From positions 1 to 64,000 of the forward strand of contig JAVVVJ010000006.1 in assembly GCA_036652695.1 (NCBI GenBank): DNA of 64,000 nt. The letters are read 5' to 3'. Origin of the DNA: Limiplasma sp036652695. GTDB taxonomy: Bacteria; Bacillota; Clostridia; Christensenellales; Aristaeellaceae. Every line of letters begins with the position of its first letter. Positions within the stretch are counted from its first letter, which is position 1. A program made the translations under genes and the position numbers. The notes beneath the pieces are model-generated. The model was given only the letters and a program-made list of their open reading frames with translations. It was not told the DNA's origin and made no database searches. This document shows positions 25,503-35,208 of this stretch, in pieces.

Positions 25503-25760
25503 ATGAACGTTGGAAGGCCGCCAAAAGCGAACCCTAAAAATATAGATTTGAAACTCCGCCTGACGCGCGACACAGCAGACAGGCTGCTGAAATGCTCTCA
25601 GATGCTCGACATATCACGCACCGAGGTCATTGAACGCGGCATTCAAAAGGTGGCGGAGGATTGCGGTGAGGAGCTCACCGTTCATTTTCGCACCCGCGGC
25701 GGCGAGGAGTGGAGCGGCGTGATTTGGAAAAAGCGCACCGATCCCATTGTGAAATCATAG
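25503..25760 (+). CDS. Small ribbon-helix-helix-like protein
   Basis: An 85-residue protein starting MNVGRPPKANP, an AT-hook-like GRPxK opening, followed by DLKLRLTRDTADRLLKCS and ISRTEVIERGIQKVAE, which fit the beta-strand and two helices of the MetJ/Arc/CopG fold (about residues 15-50). The C-terminal 30 residues look like extra beta strands (LTVHFRTRGG, WSGVIWKKR). ATG at 25503 follows AAGGAGG by 7 bases. It may bind DNA and control itself or the large surface gene 91 bases downstream; no partner toxin is present. Confidence 0.68.
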   Translation: MNVGRPPKANPKNIDLKLRLTRDTADRLLKCSQMLDISRTEVIERGIQKVAEDCGEELTVHFRTRGGEEWSGVIWKKRTDPIVKS

Positions 25761-25851
25761 TCAGCAAGAGAGCCTTTTCATTCTTTGTGGCGAAGAGCAA
25801 GAACGCGAACGAGTATCAAAAAATGCGTAATTTATACAGGAGGTCATACCC

Positions 25852-28800
25852 ATGAGGAAAAAAAGCTGGATCGCTGCCCTGCTGACAGTCATCCTTGCAA
25901 CAGGCTTGACAGTCTTACCGGTAGAGCAGGCCATGGCAATTGGCAGCGGCGGAACAGGCGCGCGGAGCTACACAGCCGCAGAGGGAAACATTTTTTTAGG
26001 CGGTAACTACATTGAAATCGGCATTAGCGATGTAGGCTCCTACGGTACGTCGGTAGGCGCGCCATACAAGCCGTCTGATCCGGTGTATTTCCATCCATTA
26101 AGCATGCGAAATGACTTTCTTCGTTATTCAATCGGCCTTCGCTCCAACGGCGGCGGTTGGGAAACCGGCACGCCAGAGAAAACTTGCGATTTTTTTCTTC
26201 CTGGAACCATTGACGAAGGCTTCACAACCTTTTGGAGCACCAGTGAAAGCGGAACGCCAAGCTACAACGCTGGCGGCAGTAAAATCGCCAGCAGATCCGC
26301 ACTTAAAAAGAATATCGAAAATCAAAAAACGGTTGATCAAAGCAGCAGCAGTCTTTTGAAAGCCGTTACCACAGGCGATATGGGCACTTCAGAGCTTGGC
26401 ACGCTCTCCTATGAACAAATCGTCACCTTTCAGCCAGACGACAAGCAGTTCAAAACAGTGATCACGCTCAAAAACACCTGCACTCAAGCGCTATACAAGC
26501 TTTACTATCTTCGCAAATTTGATCCTGACCAAAACGCTATCAACAGAGAAAACAAAACCGACAATTATTTTCTCAATGACGAGAGCGGCGGTTGGTGGGC
26601 GATTGCCTCTACAAAAAACACAAACGGGGTTGGCACAAGTTTAACGCCCATCGATAGACATACCTATTTTAGCAATTGTGAAAATGTGTTTTGCTTTTAT
26701 AGCGATGATTTGCGTTCCGAAGCCATAACCGGCGAACTTTCCTTCATCACGCTTAATGGCGACGGCGTTGGCAAGGCCATAGACGGTCAACATTGTTATG
26801 ATGACAAAGCCATCGGCCTGCGCTTCAACATAGGCACCTTGCAGCCCGGCGAATCCGCAACTTTTGAATACTATTCCTCCCTTGACCCGGACGTAGAGGG
26901 TGCAGTCAGCAAGGCCGAGGACGTAGTGATCAACATCACCCAGCAGCCGATTTCCCGTACCTTCTCCCAAGGCAGCATCACGGGCAAGCTCCGTGTACGC
27001 GGCGAGGTGCTGATCAGCGGCGTTCCCACCGACGCTCTCGCGTATCAATGGTATCAAAGCAATAGCGCCAGCACGACTGGCGGAACGCCCTTGCCCGGTG
27101 AAACCAGCAGCGATTTTATCATTCCCACCACTTTAAAAGCAACCAACGATTACTATTATTATTGTGTCGTTTCTGGCGCGGGGCAAGAAGCGACCACTCA
27201 ACTGGCCACTATCCACATCGTGCCCGCAAACAGCACCATTCACGCCGTAAAATTTGATGCGAACACCACAGGCACCGTATCAGGCATGCCGCCCAAGCAA
27301 ACGGTTGTGAACGGCGGGCTTGTCGCGCCGGTCATGGATCCCACCAACACAAAAGCCAACGAGACGTATTTCAAGGGTTGGTATAAGGATTCCGCATGTA
27401 CAAGCAAATGGGATTTTGCAAACGAACGCGTCACGAGCGCGTTGACGCTGTACGCTGGCTGGGGCAAACCGCCTACGCTTGTGATTACCACCAGCTCCCT
27501 GCCAAATGGCGCGGAGTTAGCCGAGTATCACGCGTTGATCGACTATTCATACGATGGAAGCAAGTCGGTTCTTCTTACCGTTGGCGGTCTTCCCAACGGC
27601 TTGACATTTAACGCAGCCACGCGGGAAATTTCCGGTACGCCAGCCGCCGCCACCGCCAGCGCCACGCCTTATCGCGTTATCATTCGCGCTCAGGAAAACG
27701 GCTCCATTCGTCCACTCAAAACCGAAAAAGAGCTTCCTCTGTTTGTGGGCGTAATGCCAGTCATTACGCTGGATCCCGGTCACGGTTCTCAAACCATCCC
27801 AGCAGGCTCGCCCGTTACCTTTTCAGCAACCGCCACCGGTTTGCCAGCGCCCACTTATGCATGGCAGGTATGGGATCCCGTCAATTCCGCATGGGCTAAC
27901 ATTGACGGTGCAACCCAAAGCACCTACACCATCGCAAAAACCACCCCCGATATGAACGGCTCACAATATCAGTGCATCGCGACCAACTCCGTTGGCAACG
28001 CCAAAACCGATATTGCCACGCTTACCGTGCAGGAAGCGCCTACTGTTGTTATCACGCCCGAAAGCTACACAATCTTGCAGGGTTCCGGAAAAACAGCCAC
28101 CTTCACCGCCGCTGTCACCGGTCAGCCCGCGCCAAGGCTTCAATGGCAGCAAGCCACCGAAGGCGAAAACTGGATGGATATCCCCGGTGCAACCAGCAGC
28201 ACGTACAGCGTTTCGGATCCGCTTTTCAGCATGAATGGCTTCCGCTTCCGTTGTGCCGCCATCAATGACGCTGTCACCGAACCAGTCTTTAGCAAGCCCA
28301 GCACGCTCATTGTGCAACGCTGGCCCGTTTTGGATACCGCGTTCCCTGCGGATCTCACCATTGGAGCGGGAGGAACCGCCGTATTCACCGTTACCGTCAC
28401 AGGCACCGCGCCCTTTCACTACCAATGGCAGAGCCGATCTTCCGCAAGTGCCGGCTGGGTTAACCTTGGCACAAACAGCGATACGCTCGCGCTCACCAAC
28501 GTTGCCTTTAACCAAAATCAATCCCAGTATCAATGTATCGTATCCAACGGCTTTGAGCCGGCAGCCACCAGCCGCACCGCAACGCTCACCGTAAATGCCG
28601 GAGTCTATATCATTACGCAGCCGGAGGATGTCACCGTAGCAGTGGGCGATTCCGCCAGCTTCTCCATTGAAGCCAGCGGAACAATGCCGATCAGCTATCA
28701 ATGGCAATCATGGAACAACAATACAAGCACGTGGGAGAAGCTCGACGGCGCAACCAGCCCACAATTGAACATCCTCGCAACAACCTTCGATATGAACGGC

Positions 28801-29574
28801 TCCAAATTCCGCTGCAATGCTACAAACACCGTGAGCGGCATCGTCTATACGCTTGATTCCGAAGAGGCCGTTCTCACAGTGACCTCCGCGCCCTTCATCA
28901 TCACCCCGCCAGAGGATCAAACCGTTCTTGCCCCGGCGACAGCGAGCTTCGAAATTACTGCGCAAGGCACGCAGCCGCTGCTATATCAGTGGCAGGTTTC
29001 CACCGACAACGGCGCAACCTTCCTTGATGTTACCGATGGCACAGGCATGAACACGAACAAATATACCACTCCCGCAACCGATTACCTGATGAGCGCTTTC
29101 CTGTACCGCTGTGTAGTATCCAACGGCATCCAGCCGCCCGTTGTGAGCGCAGCCGCAAAGCTCACCGTGAATGCTGCCGTTGCTATTCTCAAGCATCCAC
29201 GGAGCATCACCATATTTGAAGCGCAGAAACCAAGCTTTAGCATTCTTGCCAACGGCACAATGCCGCTCACCTATCAGTGGCAATGCAGCCTTGGCGGCAA
29301 AGCGCCATGGGCCAACCTGAAAGGCGAAACCTCGCCCACGTTACAGCTTGGAGCTATGTACCTTAACCAAAGCGGCAATCGCTACCGCTGCATGGTTACA
29401 AACGTATATGGTACAATCTTTTCCAACGCAGCGGAGCTAACGGTGCTCTACAACCAGTTCCTGCCCCAAACGGGCGATGATACGCCCATTCTGCCACTGT
29501 CCATGATGCTGCTTTGCTCCGCTTTGTGCGGCATTGGACTATACTGGATGCGCAAGCGCTTTGTCCATAAATAG
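25852..29574 (+). CDS. LPXTG-anchored surface protein with Ig-like repeats
   Basis: A 1240-residue secreted protein: signal peptide (residues 1-29, ending QAMA), a unique N-terminal region of ~330 residues, a series of Ig-like domains marked by YQW-type motifs (seven by my count), an InlB-type repeat (about 463-541, FKGWYKDSACTSKWDF...YAGWG), a putative Ig/cadherin-like domain (LPNGLTFNAATREISGTP, near 580), and a C-terminal LPQTG at about 1204 followed by a hydrophobic segment and basic tail for sortase. The N-terminal unique part may be the functional or adhesive head. ATG has AGGAGG upstream. Expected at the cell wall; ligand unknown. No sortase gene is in the window. Confidence 0.9.
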   Translation: MRKKSWIAALLTVILATGLTVLPVEQAMAIGSGGTGARSYTAAEGNIFLGGNYIEIGISDVGSYGTSVGAPYKPSDPVYFHPLSMRNDFLRYSIGLRSNGGGWETGTPEKTCDFFLPGTIDEGFTTFWSTSESGTPSYNAGGSKIASRSALKKNIENQKTVDQSSSSLLKAVTTGDMGTSELGTLSYEQIVTFQPDDKQFKTVITLKNTCTQALYKLYYLRKFDPDQNAINRENKTDNYFLNDESGGWWAIASTKNTNGVGTSLTPIDRHTYFSNCENVFCFYSDDLRSEAITGELSFITLNGDGVGKAIDGQHCYDDKAIGLRFNIGTLQPGESATFEYYSSLDPDVEGAVSKAEDVVINITQQPISRTFSQGSITGKLRVRGEVLISGVPTDALAYQWYQSNSASTTGGTPLPGETSSDFIIPTTLKATNDYYYYCVVSGAGQEATTQLATIHIVPANSTIHAVKFDANTTGTVSGMPPKQTVVNGGLVAPVMDPTNTKANETYFKGWYKDSACTSKWDFANERVTSALTLYAGWGKPPTLVITTSSLPNGAELAEYHALIDYSYDGSKSVLLTVGGLPNGLTFNAATREISGTPAAATASATPYRVIIRAQENGSIRPLKTEKELPLFVGVMPVITLDPGHGSQTIPAGSPVTFSATATGLPAPTYAWQVWDPVNSAWANIDGATQSTYTIAKTTPDMNGSQYQCIATNSVGNAKTDIATLTVQEAPTVVITPESYTILQGSGKTATFTAAVTGQPAPRLQWQQATEGENWMDIPGATSSTYSVSDPLFSMNGFRFRCAAINDAVTEPVFSKPSTLIVQRWPVLDTAFPADLTIGAGGTAVFTVTVTGTAPFHYQWQSRSSASAGWVNLGTNSDTLALTNVAFNQNQSQYQCIVSNGFEPAATSRTATLTVNAGVYIITQPEDVTVAVGDSASFSIEASGTMPISYQWQSWNNNTSTWEKLDGATSPQLNILATTFDMNGSKFRCNATNTVSGIVYTLDSEEAVLTVTSAPFIITPPEDQTVLAPATASFEITAQGTQPLLYQWQVSTDNGATFLDVTDGTGMNTNKYTTPATDYLMSAFLYRCVVSNGIQPPVVSAAAKLTVNAAVAILKHPRSITIFEAQKPSFSILANGTMPLTYQWQCSLGGKAPWANLKGETSPTLQLGAMYLNQSGNRYRCMVTNVYGTIFSNAAELTVLYNQFLPQTGDDTPILPLSMMLLCSALCGIGLYWMRKRFVHK

Positions 29575-29596
29575 GCAATCGCGCAAACGCTTCCAA

Positions 29597-29636
29597 ACAC
29601 AAAACAGCACGAGCCTCCGCTCGTGCTGTTTTGTGT
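29597..29636. terminator. Bidirectional terminator after the LPXTG gene
   Basis: A perfect 18-bp inverted repeat (29597-29614 with 29619-29636) with a CTCC loop between convergent genes. The stem's outer end carries A-rich and T-rich arms. Confidence 0.75.
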
Positions 29637-29694
29637 ATAAAGGGCAGAATGCGCCATAAAGGCTCTTTCGCGCCTTTCGGCTTCCCAACCCTTT

Positions 29695-30465
29695 TTATGC
29701 TTCCTGCCCGTAAACCTCCCATTGCCGAAGCGCCGGGAAAGCCGATGGCATATCGCATTTCACCAGTTTGAGTAAGCGCATCCATTCCACGATATGCTCC
29801 CCAAGCTCCACTCGTTGTTCGCCATCCAGCATGCGCAGCGGGAAGGTCTGCTGGTATCCATCAGAAAGCAGAACTGTGCCCTCCACCCAATAGGCATCGT
29901 GCGGGAAATCCGCGCGCAAGTAGAGTGCCATCGCATCAACCCGTACAGGACGACCAAAGGTAAGCGTAATCTCCGCATCTGTGCGCGCGCCAATGCCCCA
30001 GCTTTGGTACGGCCATACGCCATGCCCGTTTGCGATGTGCAGCCCATCCAGCACGTTTCGGGCGCAAAACACGCTCTCGTCACGTGTTTCCACGTTGGCA
30101 ACGGCATGCGGATACGCGTTCGTATCGCCGCGTTGATCGGCTGCATTCTGCGCAAGGTTGCGATATTCCGCGCCCCTGTCCGGCTGAATGGAAAGTACAT
30201 GCCGCTCCCCGGCAAACGCGCCGGGCGCGTAAACCAGCGGATTGTCTCCGTCCAGCGGTAGGCGGTATACCAGCCTGCCATGCGGCAGATAGACGCGCGC
30301 GGGCAAAACCGCCGCATCCACACTCACAATGGCATGCTGCCCGCCGCATTCAAACCATAGCTCGTCCCCCGGCTGGTATTGACCCAAAAACAATAGTTGT
30401 GCCTCGTTTTCGCCCTTGCGGGCGGCGATGCATTGCCCGGCACGCATTACGCTGATGCTGTTCAT
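29695..30465 (-). CDS. Unknown protein of the uronide locus, C-terminal galactose-binding-like domain
   Basis: A 256-residue cytoplasmic protein with no signal peptide. The N-terminal half is beta-rich (GQYQPGDELWFECG, ARVYLPHGRLVYRLPL) and the C-terminal half (WGIGARTDAEITLTFGRPVRVDAMALYLRADFPHDAYW onward) resembles F5/8-type or CBM-like jelly-roll folds, in which surface differences between ligand and backbone bind sugars. It is the last gene of the locus, after the GH88-like gene, with a 18-base gap. It may be a lyase accessory or carbohydrate-binding protein; no function is recognised. Confidence 0.65.
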   Translation of the reverse strand: MNSISVMRAGQCIAARKGENEAQLLFLGQYQPGDELWFECGGQHAIVSVDAAVLPARVYLPHGRLVYRLPLDGDNPLVYAPGAFAGERHVLSIQPDRGAEYRNLAQNAADQRGDTNAYPHAVANVETRDESVFCARNVLDGLHIANGHGVWPYQSWGIGARTDAEITLTFGRPVRVDAMALYLRADFPHDAYWVEGTVLLSDGYQQTFPLRMLDGEQRVELGEHIVEWMRLLKLVKCDMPSAFPALRQWEVYGQEA

Positions 30466-30483
30466 GCTGTTTTCAACCTTTCG

Positions 30484-31611
30484 TTATGGCTTCGCCACCC
30501 AGAAGCGCGGATCAGTGCCGCGAAGCTTACAAATTGCCTCCACGAAGAAATAATCGCCGTACATGATGTTCACATGCCGCCCCGCCCCATCCTGATGATA
30601 GGAGGCCGTACATTTGGTGAGCACACCCACGCTTTGCTCCGTCCAATCGGCACAGAGCTCATCCATGGCATGCAGCATGCGCAACGCCGCGCCACGGTAG
30701 GCTGAAGCGCGCTCACCCTCCACACAGGCCGCAAGCTCCAATAAACCACAGGCCGCGCAAGCGGCGGCGATGTTGTCAATGCGCTCCTCACCCTTGGGTT
30801 GGCAAAAGTCGCAATCCGTCAAGCCATCCTCGCGTATGTTGGCAATAAAGTAATTCGCGATCCGTTCGGCGGTTTCCTTGTAGCGAGCCTCTCCGCTGTT
30901 CAAATAGCTCAAGGTAAAGCCGTACAGCGCCCACGCCTGCCCACGGCTCCAGCTGGAGCCTACGGCATAGCCCTGCCCGGCGGGCTTTTCCAGCGCTTTG
31001 CCGGTGAAGGGGTCAAAAATCACAATATGATTGCAGCTGCCGTCCTCGCGCACAAACTCGCGTATGGCGGTGTCCGCGTGAATGCGCGCAATCGCGGCAA
31101 AGCGCGGGTCTCCCGTCCGTTCGCTAGCCCAGTAGAGAAGGCTCAGGTTCATCATGCAATCGATAATCGCCCATCCCGCCTGCTCCGGCCTGTTCCACGC
31201 GCGGATGAAGCCGATGGGGTTAAAGCGCCCAGCCAGCAAGGTCGCGGCATGCAGGGCGTGAACCGCCGCCTGCTCGTTCCCCGTCAGGCGATCATCCGCG
31301 CCGCAGGAAAGCAGGTACATAAAGCCGACGTCATGGTTGAGGCGAGTAAAGCTCGGAATTTCATTAACCAGCAGCTCCTCCGTGCGCCGTGCCTCCTGCA
31401 AAAAGCGCTCCTCATGAGAGCCCGCGTAAAGCTGCCACATCATTCCCGGCCAGAAGCCGCCCGTCCACCAGCTGTTGCCATCAAACGGCCCGCCAGTCCA
31501 GCGCCCGCCCTCGCCTATGTACGGAATGAGCCCCTCCGCGCGCGCGACCTCCGCCGAACGTGCAAATTTCTCCACCAGCTTTTCAAAGGTCGAATCAGCC
31601 CATGTTTGCAT
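30484..31611 (-). CDS. Glycoside hydrolase family 88-like unsaturated glucuronyl hydrolase
   Basis: GH88 enzymes hydrate and release the 4,5-unsaturated uronic acid left by polysaccharide lyases. The (alpha/alpha)6-barrel signatures are visible: GRWTGGPFDGNSWWTGGFWPGMMWQLY (about residues 30-56), RLNHDVGFMYLLS with the first Asp near 92 and AIIDCMMNLSLLYWA with the second near 150, and SSWSRGQAWALYGF near 220. Length 375. No signal peptide, so it acts on imported oligosaccharides. ATG at 31611 has AAGGAGG upstream and lies within the end of the DUF2264 gene. Confidence 0.85.
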   Translation of the reverse strand: MQTWADSTFEKLVEKFARSAEVARAEGLIPYIGEGGRWTGGPFDGNSWWTGGFWPGMMWQLYAGSHEERFLQEARRTEELLVNEIPSFTRLNHDVGFMYLLSCGADDRLTGNEQAAVHALHAATLLAGRFNPIGFIRAWNRPEQAGWAIIDCMMNLSLLYWASERTGDPRFAAIARIHADTAIREFVREDGSCNHIVIFDPFTGKALEKPAGQGYAVGSSWSRGQAWALYGFTLSYLNSGEARYKETAERIANYFIANIREDGLTDCDFCQPKGEERIDNIAAACAACGLLELAACVEGERASAYRGAALRMLHAMDELCADWTEQSVGVLTKCTASYHQDGAGRHVNIMYGDYFFVEAICKLRGTDPRFWVAKP

Positions 31612-33388
31612 AGTGAGTTGCCTCCTTCGGTAGATTGTTCCAAAGCGTCTCGCCGCCAGTAATCGTGCCAAGCACCGCGGAAACAAGCACATTTTCCCCT
31701 GCGGCAAGCTTGCCGGTAAGCGTTGGCAGCAGCGTGCGCGGAGCCATCAGGTTGGTATTTGGCTCAGGCATTACCACAACGCTCTCCTCATAGCCGCGCA
31801 AAGCCTTTACGCCGCTCACGCCCCATGGCGCAAGAACAACAGCGCCGCGCGCATCCACGCGCTGCTCCGGCTTGCCCTCACCATCGCGCGCAATGGCGTA
31901 ACCGCCCTCTGCCACATAAAGCTCGCGGTCGCTATGGATGCGGTGTACGCGCACGTGCCATTCGCCCATCGGCACAATGGTGGTTTCGATGGTCACGCCC
32001 ACAAAGGGATGCCATACCGAGGTAACCGAATCCGCCGCAAGCGCAAAAGCTTCGCACCCGTAGCGCGGATGATAGGTATCGCCATCCTCGCTCACGGCCA
32101 GCACACTATCGAACGCGCCGCATTTGAGCAGTTTATTCGATTTGGGCACGCTAAAGCCAAAAACAGTGGAGTAGACAAATTTCTCGTACTTCGCCTCGTC
32201 GTGCGCATGCTCATGCGCGTGATTGCCCGCTTGGTAGGCCATGACATGGCTCCCGTCCGCGCTGCGCGCAATCAGCATGCGTGCGTGCGGCTGTAGGCTT
32301 GTCAGCGGCGTAGTTGGCTTCTTCTCCTGTGCCTGCCAGAAGGGATGCTCCGGCGGCAGCGCTAGGCAAGCAAAGACCTTCATCGCCCAGTAAGGCGAGC
32401 CTGGTGCATTGTACCCTTCCGCCATCAGCAGGCTTGGGTAGCCATAGCCGATGGTAAGCACGCCATCACGCGTGAAAATCGGCTTTTGGAACCACTTGCG
32501 CAGGTTGCTCAGCAGCAGATGCTTCATGACGCCGTAATCCACCGCCTCGGTCTCCACCTCGCAAAACGCCAGCGCGGCATAAAAAGCGCTCTGCGCGAAG
32601 CGGTAGGTCAGGCTGCGGCCGTAGGGCAGCGCCTCGCCGGTACGGTCGAACCAGCTGGCAAAATCGACAGCCATCCGCTTTGCGCGGTCGATATAGGTTT
32701 GGCTGCGCTCCGGGTCACGCTCCTTCATCACCTTGGCATAAATCAGGCCGTAGTAATGGAAAGCCCACATGGTATAGTACTCGCGCTGGTTGAAGTAATC
32801 AAAATACCAACCGTCCCCCTCGTAGTGGGTTTCAATCAGCGCAAAATCCGCTTCCATACGTTCCTTTGGGTAAGGCAGGCCGCAAAGCAAAAAGCCCGTG
32901 TTTACAAGCACGCGAAAGAAGATCCAGTTGTTCTTTGGCATATCGTGATCATTGATTTGGTTGAGCCAGCGGTAGACATTGCGCCGCGCGTCCTCCGGCA
33001 ATTCAAAATAAAACCGCTGCGGGGCAAGGCAAAGCCCCATGCCCATAACGGCCATTTCCACCAGCCGCTGGTCAAAATCCTCCACATCGCCCCAATACTC
33101 AGGGTGCTGGGGATTGGTGCCGTTGATCAGCCCCTGCCGCCATTTTTCCCATAGCGGCTCTACCCCCTCGCATTTGCCCGCAAGCATGGGCACAATCGCC
33201 CACAAAACGCGGGAATAGGCCTCCATCTGCGCGATGTCATCCGGGTATGCAGCCCCGGTATCCCCTAAATGCAGCCTTGCGCACCCCTCCGATAGTATGG
33301 GCAGCAGCGGCTCAATCAGTTCTACCGCCGCGCGCTCTACATCCGCGCGGGTGCGCAGTGGATTATTCTTTACTGAATTCCCCATCAT
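31595..33388 (-). CDS. DUF2264 domain protein
   Basis: A 597-residue protein recognised as DUF2264: early NPLRTRADVERAAVELIEPLLPIL, the mid-protein QINDHDMPKNNWIFFRVLVNTGF and DGWYFDYFNQREYYTMWAFHYYGLIYA blocks are characteristic. The helical first part (about 1-370) looks like an (alpha/alpha)-toroid and the rest like a beta-sandwich, the plan of many uronate-acting enzymes such as heparinases. No signal peptide. It lies between heparinase and GH88-like genes and so probably acts on the same glycan. Start at 33388, or two codons inside; reaction not known to me with certainty. Confidence 0.82.
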   Translation of the reverse strand: MMGNSVKNNPLRTRADVERAAVELIEPLLPILSEGCARLHLGDTGAAYPDDIAQMEAYSRVLWAIVPMLAGKCEGVEPLWEKWRQGLINGTNPQHPEYWGDVEDFDQRLVEMAVMGMGLCLAPQRFYFELPEDARRNVYRWLNQINDHDMPKNNWIFFRVLVNTGFLLCGLPYPKERMEADFALIETHYEGDGWYFDYFNQREYYTMWAFHYYGLIYAKVMKERDPERSQTYIDRAKRMAVDFASWFDRTGEALPYGRSLTYRFAQSAFYAALAFCEVETEAVDYGVMKHLLLSNLRKWFQKPIFTRDGVLTIGYGYPSLLMAEGYNAPGSPYWAMKVFACLALPPEHPFWQAQEKKPTTPLTSLQPHARMLIARSADGSHVMAYQAGNHAHEHAHDEAKYEKFVYSTVFGFSVPKSNKLLKCGAFDSVLAVSEDGDTYHPRYGCEAFALAADSVTSVWHPFVGVTIETTIVPMGEWHVRVHRIHSDRELYVAEGGYAIARDGEGKPEQRVDARGAVVLAPWGVSGVKALRGYEESVVVMPEPNTNLMAPRTLLPTLTGKLAAGENVLVSAVLGTITGGETLWNNLPKEATHYANMG

Positions 33389-33391
33389 GAA

Positions 33392-35203
33392 TCAGCTCCT
33401 TATCATCCTCAATTGTTGATGCTGTTCCAAGCACGGCGCGGCGGTCAGCGTGGCGCGCCAAACGCTTCCCGCAAAATTCGCCGCCATACGCGGATCGGTA
33501 ATCGGGATTTCCTCCACATGTACCGCAAGCTCTTCTGAGAAGCGCATGCACAGCTTGCTTAAACGCAGCATGCCTTTTTCCACCTGTGGCTGCTCGCGCA
33601 GCATCACAACCCACGTAACGGGTTTCGCCACCGTCAAGAGGAGCGTATCCGTGAGCGCAAAACCGCCCTCCACCGGACGCAGCTCCCGCGTGAAACGGTC
33701 AAGGCCGCAATCCGGCGGGTAAGCGGCTTCCAGCGCCATGCTTACGCCATGCTCATCGGCTCGCACGCAATGCGCGGCGTGTTCCCTTCCCGCGCACTGC
33801 TCCGCATCGCCGATCAGCGGCAGGTTATGGTTGCGCGAGCGCGTGTTCCATAGCGTATAGCGCTCGTCGCTAAAGGTTTTGGCGGTGTAGGTCATATTGC
33901 CCACGTCAATCACCTGAGGCTCGCCATCCACATAGAGCAAAAAGCTGCCCACATCATTGTGGTTGTGATTTTCACCATTATGACCGCCCTTGATGGCAGC
34001 ATAGAAGCCATCCCTTCGCCAAGCATAGACCTGCAAATCCCCCAGCGCAATCCAGCGCTCCAACGGTGGCTTTGCAACAGGCTCTATGCGTGCAAAAAGC
34101 GCGTAAAGCAAGCGGTTCATCTGCGGCGTATCGCACAGCTCCAGCTCGCGCTCCAAATGAAAGGTTTCCGCGCCCAGTGCCATCAGCGCCGCATTCTGTG
34201 TACGCTCGCCATAACGATACAGCCGCTCGCCATTCAAAATCGGCTTTGCGTCACAGTCCGCAAAGTTCCAATCGTATGCCCCCGCAATATGTGCTTTTAC
34301 CGGGAACGCCCCAATCGCGCAAATCAGCGGTTCGGCGTAAAAATCCGCCTTTGCGCCAGTCGCACGCCACAGCAGCTCCAAGCAATCCAGCAGTGAACCG
34401 CCAGCCATGTTCCAATAGCCGCACCCTTCATCGCAGCCGCCATCCGGCGGGATGATCGCCAAGTAGCTATCCAGCATGCGCATAGCGCGCGAAAGCCCCT
34501 CCGCAAGGCGCGCGTGATCCCCAAGCTCCATGAGCATCGCGTCCATGAGGTTGGAAAGAATCCATGGCGTCCAGTTGTTCACATCGTGGCGAATCATGCC
34601 CATCCACCAAAAATCATCACGCGTCATAAACGGCAGGAATACGCGGCTCTCCAGCTCCTTGCGCACGCGGCGGGCGATGAGCGGAGTAACCGCGTCCAGC
34701 TTATCGGCTGTAAAATACAGCGCATAGCAAAGCGTAGCCGCGGTCTGTGCGCAGAAAAGATCGATGTAGGGGTTTTCAATATCCGGCAAAGGGCGTTCTG
34801 CCGCCGGGCGCGTACCGGGATGAGAGCTTCCGTTGTGGGCGCTGAGCACCCATGTGCTTTCCTCACAAATGCACCACAGGCCATCCGTGATCGCGTCCAC
34901 ATAGCTGCCGTCATCCGCCACGCATTCCGCAAGCACCGCATAGATGAGCTTCCGTCTGCGCTCAAAATAGGGCTTTTCATACGCCTGACGGTCGCCCGTC
35001 CGCACAAAGGCCATAAACTGCGTGGCAGTGAGCATGGGATAGCCCGCCTTTGCCTCGTCGCCATGGGAAAGCAGCTTTTGCTTAACAATAGGCGGCAGTG
35101 CGTTCCAGCTTGCACGGTCGCTTCGCGGCGGGAAGGGGCGGCGCGCCTCCCCTTCCAAGAGAAGCGCGCCCAAATCCTGCCGCTGCAAAAATTCATGAAA
35201 CAT
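33392..35203 (-). CDS. Heparinase II/III-family protein
   Basis: A 603-residue protein with a helical toroid (NNWTPWILSNLMDAMLMELGD, GCDEGCGYWNMAGG) and a C-terminal beta-sandwich containing GHNGENHNHNDVGSFLLYVDGEPQVIDVG (near 405-435), the heparinase II/III C-terminal hallmark. Family members cleave uronic-acid polysaccharides by beta-elimination. There is no signal peptide, so it would act on oligosaccharides brought in by the adjacent ABC system. ATG at 35203 follows AAAGG; the longer frame overlaps the permease gene. Substrate (glycosaminoglycan, alginate-like or plant uronan) cannot be told. Confidence 0.85.
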   Translation of the reverse strand: MFHEFLQRQDLGALLLEGEARRPFPPRSDRASWNALPPIVKQKLLSHGDEAKAGYPMLTATQFMAFVRTGDRQAYEKPYFERRRKLIYAVLAECVADDGSYVDAITDGLWCICEESTWVLSAHNGSSHPGTRPAAERPLPDIENPYIDLFCAQTAATLCYALYFTADKLDAVTPLIARRVRKELESRVFLPFMTRDDFWWMGMIRHDVNNWTPWILSNLMDAMLMELGDHARLAEGLSRAMRMLDSYLAIIPPDGGCDEGCGYWNMAGGSLLDCLELLWRATGAKADFYAEPLICAIGAFPVKAHIAGAYDWNFADCDAKPILNGERLYRYGERTQNAALMALGAETFHLERELELCDTPQMNRLLYALFARIEPVAKPPLERWIALGDLQVYAWRRDGFYAAIKGGHNGENHNHNDVGSFLLYVDGEPQVIDVGNMTYTAKTFSDERYTLWNTRSRNHNLPLIGDAEQCAGREHAAHCVRADEHGVSMALEAAYPPDCGLDRFTRELRPVEGGFALTDTLLLTVAKPVTWVVMLREQPQVEKGMLRLSKLCMRFSEELAVHVEEIPITDPRMAANFAGSVWRATLTAAPCLEQHQQLRMIRS

Positions 35204-35208
35204 CTTTG

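Noticed and set aside
26937..29439. Ig-repeat region examined for near-identical DNA repeats
   Set aside because: Repeats are similar in protein motifs but divergent in DNA, so no recent tandem duplication is seen.
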